From Limnephilus marmoratus (Eukaryota > Arthropoda > Insecta > Trichoptera > Limnephilidae), in contig OU862915.1 of NCBI GenBank assembly GCA_917880885.1, forward strand, positions 34,418,676 to 34,482,675: 64,000 nt of DNA. Reading direction: 5' to 3'. Positions 20,173 through 32,658 of this stretch are shown here, piece by piece. Numbering within the stretch: position 1 is the first letter of the stretch; every line of letters begins with the position of its first letter. The notes under the pieces were generated by a model. The model saw only the letters and a program-made list of their open reading frames with translations. It did no database searches and had not been told where the DNA came from. The position numbers were made by a program, and so were the translations under genes.

Positions 20173-20875
20173 GTGCGTTTAACCAGCCAGCGGCCGAAAA
20201 ACCATATTTCGTCGAGAGTTGTTCTCACGATCGTGCAGGGCGGTTACAATGAGAAAGATCAATTATTCTCCGTACCAGCTTTTTAAAATTATAACTCGAT
20301 ATCGATTTTATTTCGTTCCAAATTTGCTTTAATTTATACCTACATCCAAAAATGCTGAAAGGTGTGATGATAAAACTATTAAAATGATGTACTTTTTGTT
20401 ATTATTTTTGATTATAAGTTTTTATCATTTTTCAATAATGTCTAAGTTAAATAAGAATGTTAAAAATCTGAAATATATTAGTTTGTAAGTGCGCAAATAA
20501 ATACACAAACGGTCCAATTTTCGTCAAGAAATACATGTTCGTATATATGTTTTAATGATTTTATTGAAACTAAAATTGAAATTCCAAAACATGCCACACA
20601 AAGATTATGAATTGATTTATTTGACTGCATGATTATAAGATTTGAAATGGGAGTTATATAATACAAAATCTTTTTTGTAAATTTAACAAATCTGCCAACG
20701 ATCTATGGTATAACCTTATTATACTAATAAATAAACATTTTTTCTCAAACATGCGAATGCTAGATAAAAGAACAATCTTTCGAAATCTATTTATAATTTT
20801 TTGTGGAAAAGAGTCAATACGTCTAAAATCTGATTTGAAAATGACATATTTCTGATTTTCTCTGGTAATGCCCTC
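20173..20875 (-). mobile_element. TTAA-bounded element, copy 2 (inverted)
   Basis: About 703 bp between TTAA at 20169-20172 and TTAA at 20876-20879. It matches 9237-9944 in reverse complement along its length, with ends 'gtgcgtttaaccag' and 'ctggtaatgccctc'. Retention of TTAA at both ends of two copies in unrelated flanks supports true boundaries. Confidence 0.85.
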
Positions 20876-21084
20876 TTAATGAGTAAAACCTAAAATTAAA
20901 TTAAGACAATAAAACATCTGAAAACAAAAAATTATAAAAAGGATATAATATTTAGATAGCATTTAGTTCGGGTTCGAATCTTGCAATCATACATAAAGAT
21001 AGCAGCCAATAAAAATGATCAAGAAAATGAAGCAAATGTTAGTAGTTCTTAGCAGAAGTATGGTAAAGTTAAATACGGTTATAT

Positions 21085-21205
21085 TACGGTTACAGTTGGT
21101 AGATTTGCGCCCTGGCAAGGTAAAGGTCCTGGGTTCGAGTCCCAGGTATGTTTCAGATTTTCGATTGAGTTTCGCTAATATTGTCTTCATTTAACCAAGA
21201 TTATT
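21085..21205 (+). mobile_element. SINE-beta copy
   Basis: Box B 'gggttcgagtcccag' (about 21131), then 'tttcagattttcgattgagt', then 'attgtcttcatttaacc'. It lacks the 'atatctttttc' spacer seen at 15.5 kb. Confidence 0.65.
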
Positions 21206-21354
21206 ATTGTTGTGAGGAGGATTAAGGTACAATCAATTAGAAAGGATTTGTTAACGTGAGTCTTGAACTCTAACTCTAACTCTTGAACCTACATTTTAAA
21301 AAAGGTGGAAAGACAGTTGCCAGTAGATTGTAAGAGCTGACTTACATAAAAAAA

Positions 21355-21600
21355 ACGAGTCGAAGAAACGACCCGTTCTCATGAAGTCAACGTTAACCAT
21401 GAACAGATGTTTCACTCGTGTCGAGCACATAGAGAATGCATTCTGATGGCTGCTTTGAGCAGGTTCTACTGCAATACCTGTAGAATGGACTATCTATACC
21501 CACACTGTGTCAAAAAAAAGAGTTTCAACCAGACGAACCACCCACATTTTTACAGAACCAAGCAGGTTTATCCGAAGTACCTACATTTGGTAGTTCAAGC
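21355..21600 (-). repeat. LINE A-like fragment, diverged
   Basis: It opens 'acgagtcgaagaaacgaccc', 'gttctcatg' exactly as LINE A at 59.52 kb, then diverges. It later reads 'gagcaggttctactgcaata', matching the 13.96-kb relative. No frame survives. Confidence 0.6.
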
Positions 21601-22312
21601 CCGGTGATGGCTCCCCAAATCCGACTCTGGGTTGAAATTCAAATATATACAGAACTCTATTATTGAAAATGACATATTTTCAGTTTTTAAAAAATTATTT
21701 GTCTCTACGTTCAAATAAAGAAGTGAAAAATGATAAATTGACCCACATTTGGCACGCCCAGAGTTAAGCCTCCTATCAACCACATACCAAGTGACGTCAT
21801 GAAATACAACCTTCGGGTCAAACGTGAATTGAAACCGGAAATAACGTGAAAAGAACCGACCGTAGTGGAAATATCAAAAAGCGTTGCTTTTGAAATTCGG
21901 GACATTTAGGCAAAAACGGGTATCACAAAAGAATAATACAGCTGATTAACGTCTCAGGCATTTCAATGTTTTTTGTCTACTTTGTTATGTTTCCTATGTA
22001 TTTCAAATGTGCTTTAAATAAAAAAATTCGAATAAAGGTTTTAAAAACATGACAACTAAAAAAAAGGTACGCATTTAATATATTAAAACATCGTTTTAAA
22101 CGTAGCTACTGGTGCCCTCAGTTGGCGTAATCCAAATTAATTTTTAATTTAATTTCAATTCCGTCTTCTTTAACAATATTAATAAAAAAAAAGTTAATAT
22201 TATTAAAGACGACGGGGCTAAACTCTTATTCTCGGTATCCGGTAATTGACATCTACGCCAAAATTAAATGCAGGAAACATTTTAAATTATATTGTTATAC
22301 CAGCCCTTAGAG
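21601..22312. other. No recognised feature
   Basis: No gene or matched repeat. A short inverted pair, 'ttctttaacaatattaata' / 'ttaatattattaaagac', lies at about 22168-22213. Confidence 0.4.
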
Positions 22313-22600
22313 CAGTGGTTCTTAACCTTATTGGAGGTACTGACCCCCACCAGCTTCCTGTGCGCATTCACCGAACCTTTCTTAATTGGAAAGCGGGGCA
22401 CGTCATGTGATAATTTGCTTCTCTCTACTCTATACGCTGATTTATTCCTCTTTATTATTTTTAAATTCACTCCTGGGCATTTGGCTCCAGTCGTGATATT
22501 TTCTTCTTTTCTTTTCTCTTGGCTCTGATCGATATTTAAATTTTTAAGGCTTTGCATGTGTGTAGTAGGGATGGAAAATTCCTCCCCTACGTCACGCAAG
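22313..22600 (+). mobile_element. hAT-like MITE, left terminal repeat
   Basis: 'cagtggttcttaacctt' begins at 22313 right after 'ccttagag'. The right-end fragment at 48.87 kb ends 'ggttaagaaccactg' and is followed by 'tcttagag'. Both the terminal sequence and the 8-bp flank are therefore nearly the same at two loci, as expected for a hAT family with a target preference. The right end of this copy was not found. Confidence 0.6.
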
Positions 22601-24261
22601 CCTTCATGAAAATTGGACCCTTATTTTCTTTGGTAACTACAGAAAGCTACTTGTAGCTCCCTTGTACTACATATCTTTAGAGATATATGTACTTAACTGA
22701 TTAATACGTTATTTACGACCTTGAACGTAAATATTTTCGTATTTATGTTGTAATTAAACTCCATCAAACGTTGTGTAATTTTTTTTATTTATGATATGGG
22801 ACTTTAATTACTTTCATTTTTGTGGTAACCCTTTGATTCTAAACAGAGCGTTGAGTTTCAAACTGTATTGGCCTTTCTCTTGCAACCCTAACTTTAAATA
22901 ATTTCTCTAAATTGGCTAACTTTCCTTTGTCGCTTATTATGATTCTCTACATCTTAACGAACTCGTAAATAAACTGTACTAATCGAAATTACACATGTTT
23001 AATTGAACAGATAATTAAGTATGACTCAAATGGTTAGTTGTTAGTAAATTTGATTATGATTGTTTTGTGTCTGCTTGGCATCCCTCCAATCCGATTCAGC
23101 TGCTATAAGGTACATACGAAGATGGATTTAGTAGGTTAATGTAATTAATAGATTGCATATTAGACAAACTCAGAATACCCTTTTTCTGCCGAAAATTTGG
23201 CGCCTTCCTCCTACAAGTAACCCAGGTGATCAGATTCTTACTAGAAATTCGCACAATCTTCTGGCGCGGATCGGCTGATTGATACCTAAGTTATCGCGTC
23301 CCAACCGTCCTTCCTCTTGCCATCATGCACTGCCTTCAGGTCGTCATCTGAGCCTAGATACCCCCAAATTCCTACTCCTCCAAGGTCTACTATTTACTTA
23401 GGGCGAACCGGTTTCGTCCTATATGCAATCATATACTCACGGTGTTGTGTAGAGTTACGGGTCGTGAATCCTCCCTCCACGTACAAGAAATGATGTGAAA
23501 GTAACTCTGTCGAGTCTAAAACGCTAGCTGTAAGCGAGTCCACATCGTCCAATGTACATAAAAAGATATATATATATATATATATATTGACCTCTTCCCG
23601 TAGTATCTTGATCCTGTAAGAAGTTGGTTGACAATGTTGATCCACCTTTAACACCGTATAACTTGGCTTTGATGGAATATATCTGTATGAATTGGCAACA
23701 ACGTTACTACAAATACCAAGGTTGCCAGTTTCTCGGTAAAAGTTTTTGATATATTGCACATAAAATTTTCGAACTTTGTATGGAAATCATACGCATCTTA
23801 TTTGATGATCCGTCCAAATTCCCATACGTTGCGGATCCGCCCAAATATCCGTACGCATTTGATCCGCTTGTGTATAATCAAAGATGGCTGAAAAAGGAAG
23901 CCTTCTGATTGGTCGTGTTGGGCGTGGTGTGTTGTGAACGAAGCCTTCTCATTGGTTGACCAGATATGGAAGGCACCTACTAAAAAAAGGTATCCAATTG
24001 TTCAGCTAAATTTTTTCAACGTTTATGAAGAATATATATTTTTGTAAATTCTCCACAAAATATTCAATTTGCTGCCCGCGGTCATTCGACAGGCGTTGCA
24101 TCTCGCTCTAGCAGCATTATAGCGGCACTTTAAACAAACGAGACAGCGCTAGTTTGATCAAACCCATCTCATCGTGATTGGATCAGTATGCAGTCTCGTG
24201 TTAGTTTTCTAACATTTTGCTTAATGTATTTTATAAAATTCTAACTAACCATAACGCTTTT
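22601..24261. other. No recognised gene; (TA)n at 23568-23587
   Basis: Frames here (the longest is 121 codons on the minus strand, 23394-23759) run through the TA microsatellite and show no known motif. The words 'gatccg', 'ccaaat' and 'cgtacgcat' repeat at 23808-23870. No copy of this stretch is seen elsewhere in the window. Confidence 0.45.
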
Positions 24262-24435
24262 TCTCTGCAGGGGTAGGCAGAGAGGACGGACCGCCAAACA
24301 ACTCGGTCTTGGCACACACTCTTTGCCTCACTCACATTCATACATCGTATCATACATTATCTTCTATTATTCTGACTTTTGACACGGCCCGACTCAAGTA
24401 TCTGATTCACTTGATCGTGCCATTACTTCCACGGA
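24262..24435 (+). repeat. Dispersed repeat family delta
   Basis: 'tctctgcaggggtaggcag', 'ggaccgccaaacaac', then 'tctgacttttgaca', 'cggcccgactcaag' and 'ttcacttgatcgtgcca'. It recurs on the opposite strand at 34.1-34.3 kb and as a scrap at 5.77 kb. Its position relative to any LINE is unknown. Confidence 0.6.
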
Positions 24436-24479
24436 TGTCCACCTGAGAAAAAATCTCTCAGTACCTACCTTTATCATAT

Positions 24480-24779
24480 TCGGGGATGCTGTGTGGAGGC
24501 CTTCTTTTTATGAAAAGAAGAAAAGGAAGCCCGGGTAAGGAAAGGGGTATGAAGGGTGGGTAGGAATCTGGGGGTCAGTGTGTCCAGGAGTGATGGACGG
24601 ATGAATCCATCCCTCCCACTGCGGTGCATGGCGTTATTCCGAGAAAATCCAGCTGGAGATATCAAAAGGTCGCCATCAAGATTAAGATTTGGGAGGTGGG
24701 TATGGGTACCGCCGCCCCGGGAACCGTTTTTTGGATAACCAATACCTCTGTCATAGGTCACCCCAAGTGGTTCGCTATG
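24480..24779. mobile_element. SINE-alpha pieces left of the satellite (inverted 3' half, then 5' part)
   Basis: Bases 24480-24680 are the 3' half of SINE-alpha on the minus strand. Bases about 24692-24779 are the 5' part on the plus strand ('gggaggtgggtatgggtacc' onwards), cut at 'ggttcgctatg' where the satellite starts. The junction and 222 bp of it (24558-24779) recur right of the satellite at 30885-31110. Confidence 0.85.
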
Positions 24780-27700
24780 CTTTCCTCTTTGTGCGTTGCT
24801 TCGTAGCCAGCCTATCGGTCTCCTCTTTGTGCGATGCTTCGTATCTATCACTCTCGTCTACTTTAGTTTTCACTTTTCTCGCATGTGAGTGAACTGCACT
24901 TCTTTAGGACCGTTGTGATTTGAAACTGGATGAAACGAAAAAAAGCGACACTAAAAATAGACAAACAATATGTTATACATCTATAGGATTAAACCTGCAA
25001 GAGAATGAATGACATAGACTAATCGCTTTCCTCTTTGTGCGTTGCTTCGTAGCCAGCCTATCGGTCTCCTCTTTGTGCGATGCTTCGTATCTATCACTCT
25101 CGTCTACTTTAGTTTTCACTTTTCTCGCATGTGAGTGAACTGCACACAGATTCTATAAAATTATTAAAGTGAAAACTTCTTTAGGACCGTTGTGATTTGA
25201 AACTGGATGAAACGAAAAAAAGCGACACTAAAAATAGACAAACAATCTGTTATACATCTATAGGATTAAACCTGCAAGAGAATGAATGACATAGACTAAT
25301 CGCTTTCCTCTTTGTGCGTTGCTTCGTAGCCAGCCTATCGGTCTCCTCTTTGTGCGATGCTTCGTATCTATCACTCTCGTCTACTTTAGTTTTCACTTTT
25401 CTCGCATGTGAGTGAACTGCACACAGATTCTATAAAATTATTCAAGTGAAAACTTCTTTAGGACCGTTGTGATTTGAAACTGGATGAAACGAAAAAAGCG
25501 ACACTAAAAATAGACAAACAATCTGTTATACATCTATAGGATTAAACCTTCAAGAGAATGAATGACATAGACTAATCGCTTTCCTCTTTGTGCGTTGCTT
25601 CGTAGCCAGCCTATCGGTCTCCTCTTTGTGCGATGCTTCGTATCTATCACTCTCGTCTACTTTAGTTTTCACTTTTCTCGCATGTGAGTGAACTGCACAC
25701 AGATTCTATAAAATTATTAAAGTGAAAACTTCTTTAGGACCGTTGTGATTTGAAACTGGATGAAACGAAAAAAAGCGACACTAAAAATAGACAAACAATC
25801 TGTTATACATCTATAGGATTAAACCTGCAAGAGAATGAATGACATAGACTAATCGCTTTCCTCTTTGTGCGTTGCTTCGTAGCCAGCCTATCGGTCTCCT
25901 CTTTGTGCGATGCTTCGTATCTATCACTCTCGTCTACTTTAGTTTTCACTTTTCTCGCATGTGAGTGAACTGCACACAGATTCTATAAAATTATTCAAGT
26001 GAAAACTTCTTTAGGACCGTTGTGATTTGAAACTGGATGAAACGAAAAAAAGCGACACTAAAAATAGACAAACAATCTGTTATACATCTATAGGATTAAA
26101 CCTGCAAGAGAATGAATGACATAGACTAATCGCTTTCCTCTTTGTGCGTTGCTTCGTAGCCAGCCTATCGGTCTCCTCTTTGTGCGATGCTTCGTATCTA
26201 TCACTCTCGTCTACTTTAGTTTTCACTTTTCTCGCATGTGAGTGAACTGCACACAGATTCTATAAAATTATTCAAGTGAAAACTTCTTTAGGACCGTTGT
26301 GATTTGAAACTGGATGAAACGAAAAAAAGCGACACTAAAAATAGACAAACAATCTGTTATACATCTATAGGATTAAACCTGCAAGAGAATGAATGACATA
26401 GACTAATCACTTTCCTCTTTGTGCGTTGCTTCGTAGCTAGCCTATCGGTCTCCTCTTTGTGCGATGCTTCGTATCTATCACTCTCGTCTACTTTAGTTTT
26501 CACTTTTCTCGCATGTGAGTGAACTGCACACAGATTCTATAAAATTATTCAAGTGAAAACTTCTTTAGGACCGTTGTGATTTGAAACTGGATGAAACGAA
26601 AAAAAGCGACACTAAAAATAGACAAACAATATGTTATACATCTATAGGATTAAACCTGCAAGAGAATGAATGACATAGACTAATCGCTTTCCTCTTTGTG
26701 CGTTGCTTCGTAGCCAGCCTATCGGTCTCCTCTTTGTGCGATGCTTCGTATCTATCACTCTCGTCTACTTTAGTTTTCACTTTTCTCGCATGTGAGTGAA
26801 CTGCACACAGATTCTATAAAATTATTCAAGTGAAAACTTCTTTAGGACCGTTGTGATTTGAAACTGGATGAAACGAAAAAAAGCGACACTAAAAATAGAC
26901 AAACAATCTGTTATACATCTATAGGATTAAACCTGCAAGAGAATGAATGACATAGACTAATCGCTTTCCTCTTTGTGCGTTGCTTCGTAGCCAGCCTATC
27001 GGTCTCCTCTTTGTGCGATGCTTCGTATCTATCACTCTCGTCTACTTTAGTTTTCACTTTTCTCGCATGTGAGTGAACTGCACACAGATTCTATAAAATT
27101 ATTCAAGTGAAAACTTCTTTAGGACCGTTGTGATTTGAAACTGGATGAAACGAAAAAAGCGACACTAAAAATAGGCAAACAATCTGTTATACATCTATAG
27201 GATTAAACCTTCAAGAGAATGAATGACATAGACTAATCGCTTTCCTCTTTGTGCGTTGCTTCGTAGCCAGCCTATCGGTCTCCTCTTTGTGCGATGCTTC
27301 GTATCTATCACTCTCGTCTACTTTAGTTTTCACTTTTCTCGCATGTGAGTGAACTGCACACAGATTCTATAAAATTATTAAAGTGAAAACTTCTTTAGGA
27401 CCGTTGTGATTTGAAACTGGATGAAACGAAAAAAAGTGACACTAAAAATAGACAAACAATCTGTTATACATCTATAGGATTAAACCTGCAAGAGAATGAA
27501 TGACATAGACTAATCGCTTTCCTCTTTGTGCGTTGCTTCGTAGCCAGCCTATCGGTCTCCTCTTTGTGCGATGCTTCGTATCTATCACTCTCGTCTACTT
27601 TAGTTTTCACTTTTCTCGCATGTGAGTGAACTGCACACAGATTCTATAAAATTATTCAAGTGAAAACTTCTTTAGGACCGTTGTGATTTGAAACTGGATG

Positions 27701-30700
27701 AAACGAAAAAAAGCGACACTAAAAATAGACAAACAATCTGTTATACATCTATAGGATTAAACCTGCAAGAGAATGAATGACATAGACTAATCGCTTTCCT
27801 CTTTGTGCGTTGCTTCGTAGCCAGCCTATCGGTCTCCTCTTTGTGCGATGCTTCGTATCTATCACTCTCGTCTACTTTAGTTTTCACTTTTCTCGCATGT
27901 GAGTGAACTGCACACAGATTCTATAAAATTATTCAAGTGAAAACTTCTTTAGGACCGTTGTGATTTGAAACTGGATGAAACGAAAAAAAGCGACACTAAA
28001 AATAGACAAACAATCTGTTATACATCTATAGGATTAAACCTGCAAGAGAATGAATGACATAGACTAATCGCTTTCCTCTTTGTGCGTTGCTTCGTAGCCA
28101 GCCTATCGGTCTCCTCTTTGTGCGATGCTTCGTATCTATCACTCTCGTCTACTTTAGTTTTCACTTTTCTCGCATGTGAGTGAACTGCACACAGATTCTA
28201 TAAAATTATTCAAGTGAAAACTTCTTTAGGACCGTTGTGATTTGAAACTGGATGAAACGAAAAAAAGCGACACTAAAAATAGACAAACAATCTGTTATAC
28301 ATCTATAGGATTAAACCTGCAAGAGAATGAATGACATAGACTAATCGCTTTCCTCTTTGTGCGTTGCTTCGTAGCCAGCCTATCGGTCTCCTCTTTGTGC
28401 GATGCTTCGTATCTATCACTCTCGTCTACTTTAGTTTTCACTTTTCTCGCATGTGAGTGAACTGCACACAGATTCTATAAAATTATTCAAGTGAAAACTT
28501 CTTTAGGACCGTTGTGATTTGAAACTGGATGAAACGAAAAAAAGCGACACTAAAAATAGACAAACAATATGTTATACATCTTTAGGATTAAACCTGCAAG
28601 AGAATGAATGACATAGACTAATCGCTTTCCTCTTTGTGCGTTGCTTCGTAGCCAGCCTATCGGTCTCCTCTTTGTGCGATGCTTCGTATCTATCACTCTC
28701 GTCTACTTTAGTTTTCACTTTTCTCGCATGTGAGTGAACTGCACACAGATTCTATAAAATTATTCAAGTGAAAACTTCTTTAGGACCGTTGTGATTTGAA
28801 ACTGGATGAAACGAAAAAAAGCGACACTAAAAATAGACAAACAATCTGTTATACATCTATAGGATTAAACCTGCAAGCGAATGAATGACATAGACTAATC
28901 GCTTTCCTCTTTGTGCGTTGCTTCGTAGCCAGCCTATCGGTCTCCTCTTTGTGCGATGCTTCGTATCTATCACTCTCGTCTACTTTAGTTTTCACTTTTC
29001 TCGCATGTGAGTGAACTGCACACAGATTCTATAAAATTATTCAAGTGAAAACTTCTTTAGGACCGTTGTGATTTGAAACTGGATGAAACGAAAAAAGCGA
29101 CACTAAAAATAGGCAAACAATCTGTTATACATCTATAGGATTAAACCTGCAAGAGAATGAATGACATAGACTAATCGCTTTCCTCTTTGTGCGTTGCTTC
29201 GTAGCCAGCCTATCGGTCTCCTCTTTGTGCGATGCTTCGTATCTATCACTCTCGTCTACTTTAGTTTTCACTTTTCTCGCATGTGAGTGAACTGCACACA
29301 GATTCTATAAAATTATTCAAGTGAAAACTTCTTTAGGACCGTTGTGATTTGAAACTGGATGAAACGAAAAAAAGCGACACTAAAAATAGACAAACAATCT
29401 GTTATACATCTATAGGATTAAACCTGCAAGAGAATGAATGACATAGACTAATCGCTTTCCTCTTTGTGCGTTGCTTCGTAGCCAGCCTATCGGTCTCCTC
29501 TTTGTGCGATGCTTCGTATCTATCACTCTCGTCTACTTTAGTTTTCACTTTTCTCGCATGTGAGTGAACTGCACACAGATACTATAAAATTATTCAAGTG
29601 AAAACTTCTTTAGGACCGTTGTGATTTGAAACTGGATGAAACGAAAAAAGCGACACTAAAAATAGACAAACAATCTGTTATACATCTATAGGATTAAACC
29701 TTCAAGAGAATGAATGACATAGACTAATCGCTTTCCTCTTTGTGCGTTGCTTCGTAGCCAGCCTATCGGTCTCCTCTTTGTGCGATGCTTCGTATCTATC
29801 ACTCTCGTCTACTTTAGTTTTCACTTTTCTCGCATGTGAGTGAACTGCACACAGATTCTATAAAATTATTCAAGTGAAAACTTCTTTAGGACCGTTGTGA
29901 TTTGAAACTGGATGAAACGAAAAAAGCGACACTAAAAATAGGCAAACAATCTGTTATACATCTATAGGATTAAACCTTCAAGAGAATGAATGACATAGAC
30001 TAATCGCTTTCCTCTTTGTGCGTTGCTTCGTAGCCAGCCTATCGGTCTCCTCTTTGTGCGATGCTTCGTATCTATCACTCTCGTCTACTTTAGTTTTCAC
30101 TTTTCTCGCATGTGAGTGAACTGCACACAGATTCTATAAAATTATTAAAGTGAAAACTTCTTTAGGACCGTTGTGATTTGAAACTGGATGAAACGAAAAA
30201 AAGTGACACTAAAAATAGACAAACAATCTGTTATGCATCTATAGGATTAAACCTGCAAGAGAATGAATGACATAGACTAATCGCTTTCCTCTTTGTGCGT
30301 TGCTTCGTAGCCAGCCTATCGGTCTCCTCTTTGTGCGATGCTTCGTATCTATCACTCTCGTCTACTTTAGTTTTCACTTTTCTCGCATGTGAGTGAACTG
30401 CACACAGATTCTATAAAATTATTCAAGTGAAAACTTCTTTAGGACCGTTGTGATTTGAAACTGGATGAAACGAAAAAAAGCGACACTAAAAATAGACAAA
30501 CAATCTGTTATACATCTATAGGATTAAACCTGCAAGAGAATGAATGACATAGACTAATCGCTTTCCTCTTTGTGCGTTGCTTCGTAGCCAGCCTATCGGT
30601 CTCCTCTTTGTGCGATGCTTCGTATCTATCACTCTCGTCTACTTTAGTTTTCACTTTTCTCGCATGTGAGTGAACTGCACACAGATTCTATAAAATTATT

Positions 30701-30880
30701 CAAGTGAAAACTTCTTTAGGACCGTTGTGATTTGAAACTGGATGAAACGAAAAAAAGCGACACTAAAAATAGACAAACAATCTGTTATACATCTATAGGA
30801 TTAAACCTGCAAGAGAATGAATGACATAGACTAATCGCTTTCCTCTTTGTGCGTTGCTTCGTAGCCAGCCTATCGGTCTC
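24780..30880. repeat. Satellite array, ~22 monomers of 277 bp
   Basis: Monomers start with 'ctttcctctttgtgcg' at 24780, 25026, 25303, 25579 and so on to a partial one at about 30838-30880. Period is 277 bp, or 276 where an A-run is one shorter. The first monomer is 246 bp because it lacks 31 bp ('acagattctataaaattatt' and what follows). Identity between monomers is very high; the variable sites are few (A-run length, 'attaaag'/'attcaag', 'ctgcaag'/'cttcaag', 'agacaaac'/'ggcaaac'). Each monomer holds an internal repeat of 'cctctttgtgcg(t/a)tgcttcgta'. No open frame of note. Related single copies lie at 17.97, 40.1 and 51.84 kb. Confidence 0.98.
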
Positions 30881-30884
30881 TAAA

Positions 30885-31345
30885 GGGTGGGTCGGAATCT
30901 GGGGGTCAGTGTGTCCAGGAGTGATGGACGGATGAATCCATCCCTCTCACTGCGGCGCATGGCGTTATTTCGAGAAAATCCATCTGGAAATTCAAAAGGT
31001 CGCCTTCAAGATTAAGATTTGGGAGGTGGGTATGGGTACCGCCGCCCCAGGAACCATTTTTTGGATAACCAATACCTCTGTCATAGGTCACCCCCAGTGG
31101 TTCGCTTCGTTTGGTGACTTAGCAGGGGTGCCCAGGTTCATGGGGTGAGGATTGTCCGGGTATTGGCGGCGGATGCATCAGCCCACCAGCTGCATGGCAG
31201 GCCGGATTGGGAGAGTGTTGAGGAGTCCCTTTGACTTTTTCCAGCCGTACTCTCTCGGAACATAGCCTTGCACCGCAGTGGAAGTGATAGATTCCTGGAC
31301 ACACCAACCTCCAGATTCCTACCCACCCTTTATTCCTTTTCATTT
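30885..31345. mobile_element. SINE-alpha pieces right of the satellite
   Basis: It repeats the left-flank arrangement: minus-strand 3' half (30885-31010), then a plus-strand 5' start ('gggaggtgggtatgggtacc', about 31020). Here the plus-strand copy continues through 'gtggttcgcttcgtttggtg' to 'attcctacccacccttt' before being cut by a MITE at 31346. It lacks the 3' hairpin tail. Confidence 0.85.
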
Positions 31346-31623
31346 GGGGTCGTCTAATAATCACATGATGTTTTTTAGCAACTTTTTAACCCCCTCCCCC
31401 CGGTGATATGTGGTAAGGTTTAAGACTACCCCCCCCCCCCCCATACCCAAAATCACGTGTATTTTTTTTAGTACAAAGTATTTTGAAATTTTCAGAATAT
31501 TATCACGAAAAATAAATACACGTGATATCTCATTATACCCCCCCCCCCACGTGATATTTCGTGTTTTTTTCCAACCCCCCCCCCCCCCCCTTTCGAGTCT
31601 CACGTGATTAATAGATGACCCCC
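31346..31623. mobile_element. MITE with C-tracts and CACGTGA motifs
   Basis: The ends 'ggggtcgtctaataatcac' and, read inwards from the right, 'ggggtcatctattaatcacg' match at 16 or so of 19 positions. The interior holds three long C-runs (the longest about 18) and 'cacgtga' type words at 31454, 31518, 31548 and 31600. A few open frames across it are G/P-rich artefacts of the C-runs. Terminal sequence and size suggest a non-autonomous DNA transposon; the superfamily is not assigned. Confidence 0.75.
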
Positions 31624-31628
31624 AAGAT

Positions 31629-32150
31629 GAAACTGTTAATCCTCTTAAAGTAAAAATTAATCTTCATGCTACGTACAGATGCTAACCCGCGACCTCCGGA
31701 TTCTTAGTCGAAGCTCGTAATGGCGTACATATAAGTAATAAAAACCGTTTTCGAAGATTAAGTACATCCGTTCAAACTGTTCATCCTCTTAATTAGAAAT
31801 GAATATACATACTACGCACAGATGCTAGCCCGCGACCTCTGGATTCGTAGTCAAAGTTCGTAGTCTCATTACTCAAGCCATCTCCAATAGGTGTGCTAAC
31901 TCTATTTAATGGTTACAGTAGTTTTTCGAGTTCGAGTCTTTGGTCCCCACCTTAACTCGCATCAGAAAGTTTCCCAACCGGGTAACGATAAAAAGCCGCT
32001 CTAACTAGTCCGTACAAGTAGTTTGGCACGTGTTAGGTGGTAAATAAAAACACTTTTCAAGGGTAAAGTACCATGACGCAATTGTGAGGCGGTCTATCCT
32101 CTTAAGTATATTTTAATCTTTATAGAACGTACCGATACTAAATGGACCTG
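31629..32150 (-). repeat. Tandem tRNA-related units, degenerate
   Basis: Two units of about 150 bp (from 31629 and from about 31780) share 'ctgttaatcctctta' / 'ctgttcatcctctta', 'agatgct', 'cccgcgacctc' and 'ggattc'. On the minus strand they read 'ggaggtcgcgggttagc', like a tRNA T-arm with box B. A third, more decayed start is at about 32090. Confidence 0.6.
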
Positions 32151-32515
32151 AACAATACGACAGACGCACATAGAACATTTTTTATTTGCATTGCGCACAG
32201 TTCGCGGTCAAAACGTGGCAAATAAGAACGTACCTACGATTACCTACTAAAAGGAGCAGAAAAGTTCGACAGACCGGCACCATCCATATATACATATATG
32301 GAGATCAACAAATAAAAACGTGTAAAATGTATATGTCACCGAAAAATGGGCGTGGCTTAGAGGTAAATCTCGATGACAAAAGTAGATCCACATGGATCAG
32401 GATTTGTATGCCAGCTTCGGTAACGGATCTAAAAATCCGGCCAGATCAACAAACCCAAACGGATCAATAAAAAACTGGTGTACCGTCGCGCAAAATCAAC
32501 ATAGTACGAGAGGGG

Positions 32516-32566
<51 letters not shown>

Positions 32567-32658
32567 CCGCTATCATTGCTGCGTCTTCTAATGGTCCACT
32601 TTCATTCAATCCTGCGTCCGACCGTCATTCTGCGTCCGGTATACGGACGCAGGATTGA
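32516..32658. repeat. (TA)n microsatellite plus flanking fold-back
   Basis: TA repeats run from about 32518 to 32561, followed by 'tacatcccgctatcattg', 'ctgcgtc'. The arm 'ttcaatcctgcgtccg' is then repeated inverted as 'cggacgcaggattgaa' about 23 bp later. The block next to the TA run recurs in reverse orientation at 43.62-43.69 kb, also beside a TA run. Confidence 0.85.

Noticed and set aside
23394..23759. 121-codon minus-strand frame
   Set aside because: It passes through a TA microsatellite (Tyr-Ile repeats) and has no recognisable motif or second copy.
24780..30880. CRISPR-like array
   Set aside because: Regular repeats, but monomers are contiguous 277-bp units without unique spacers, in eukaryotic DNA.
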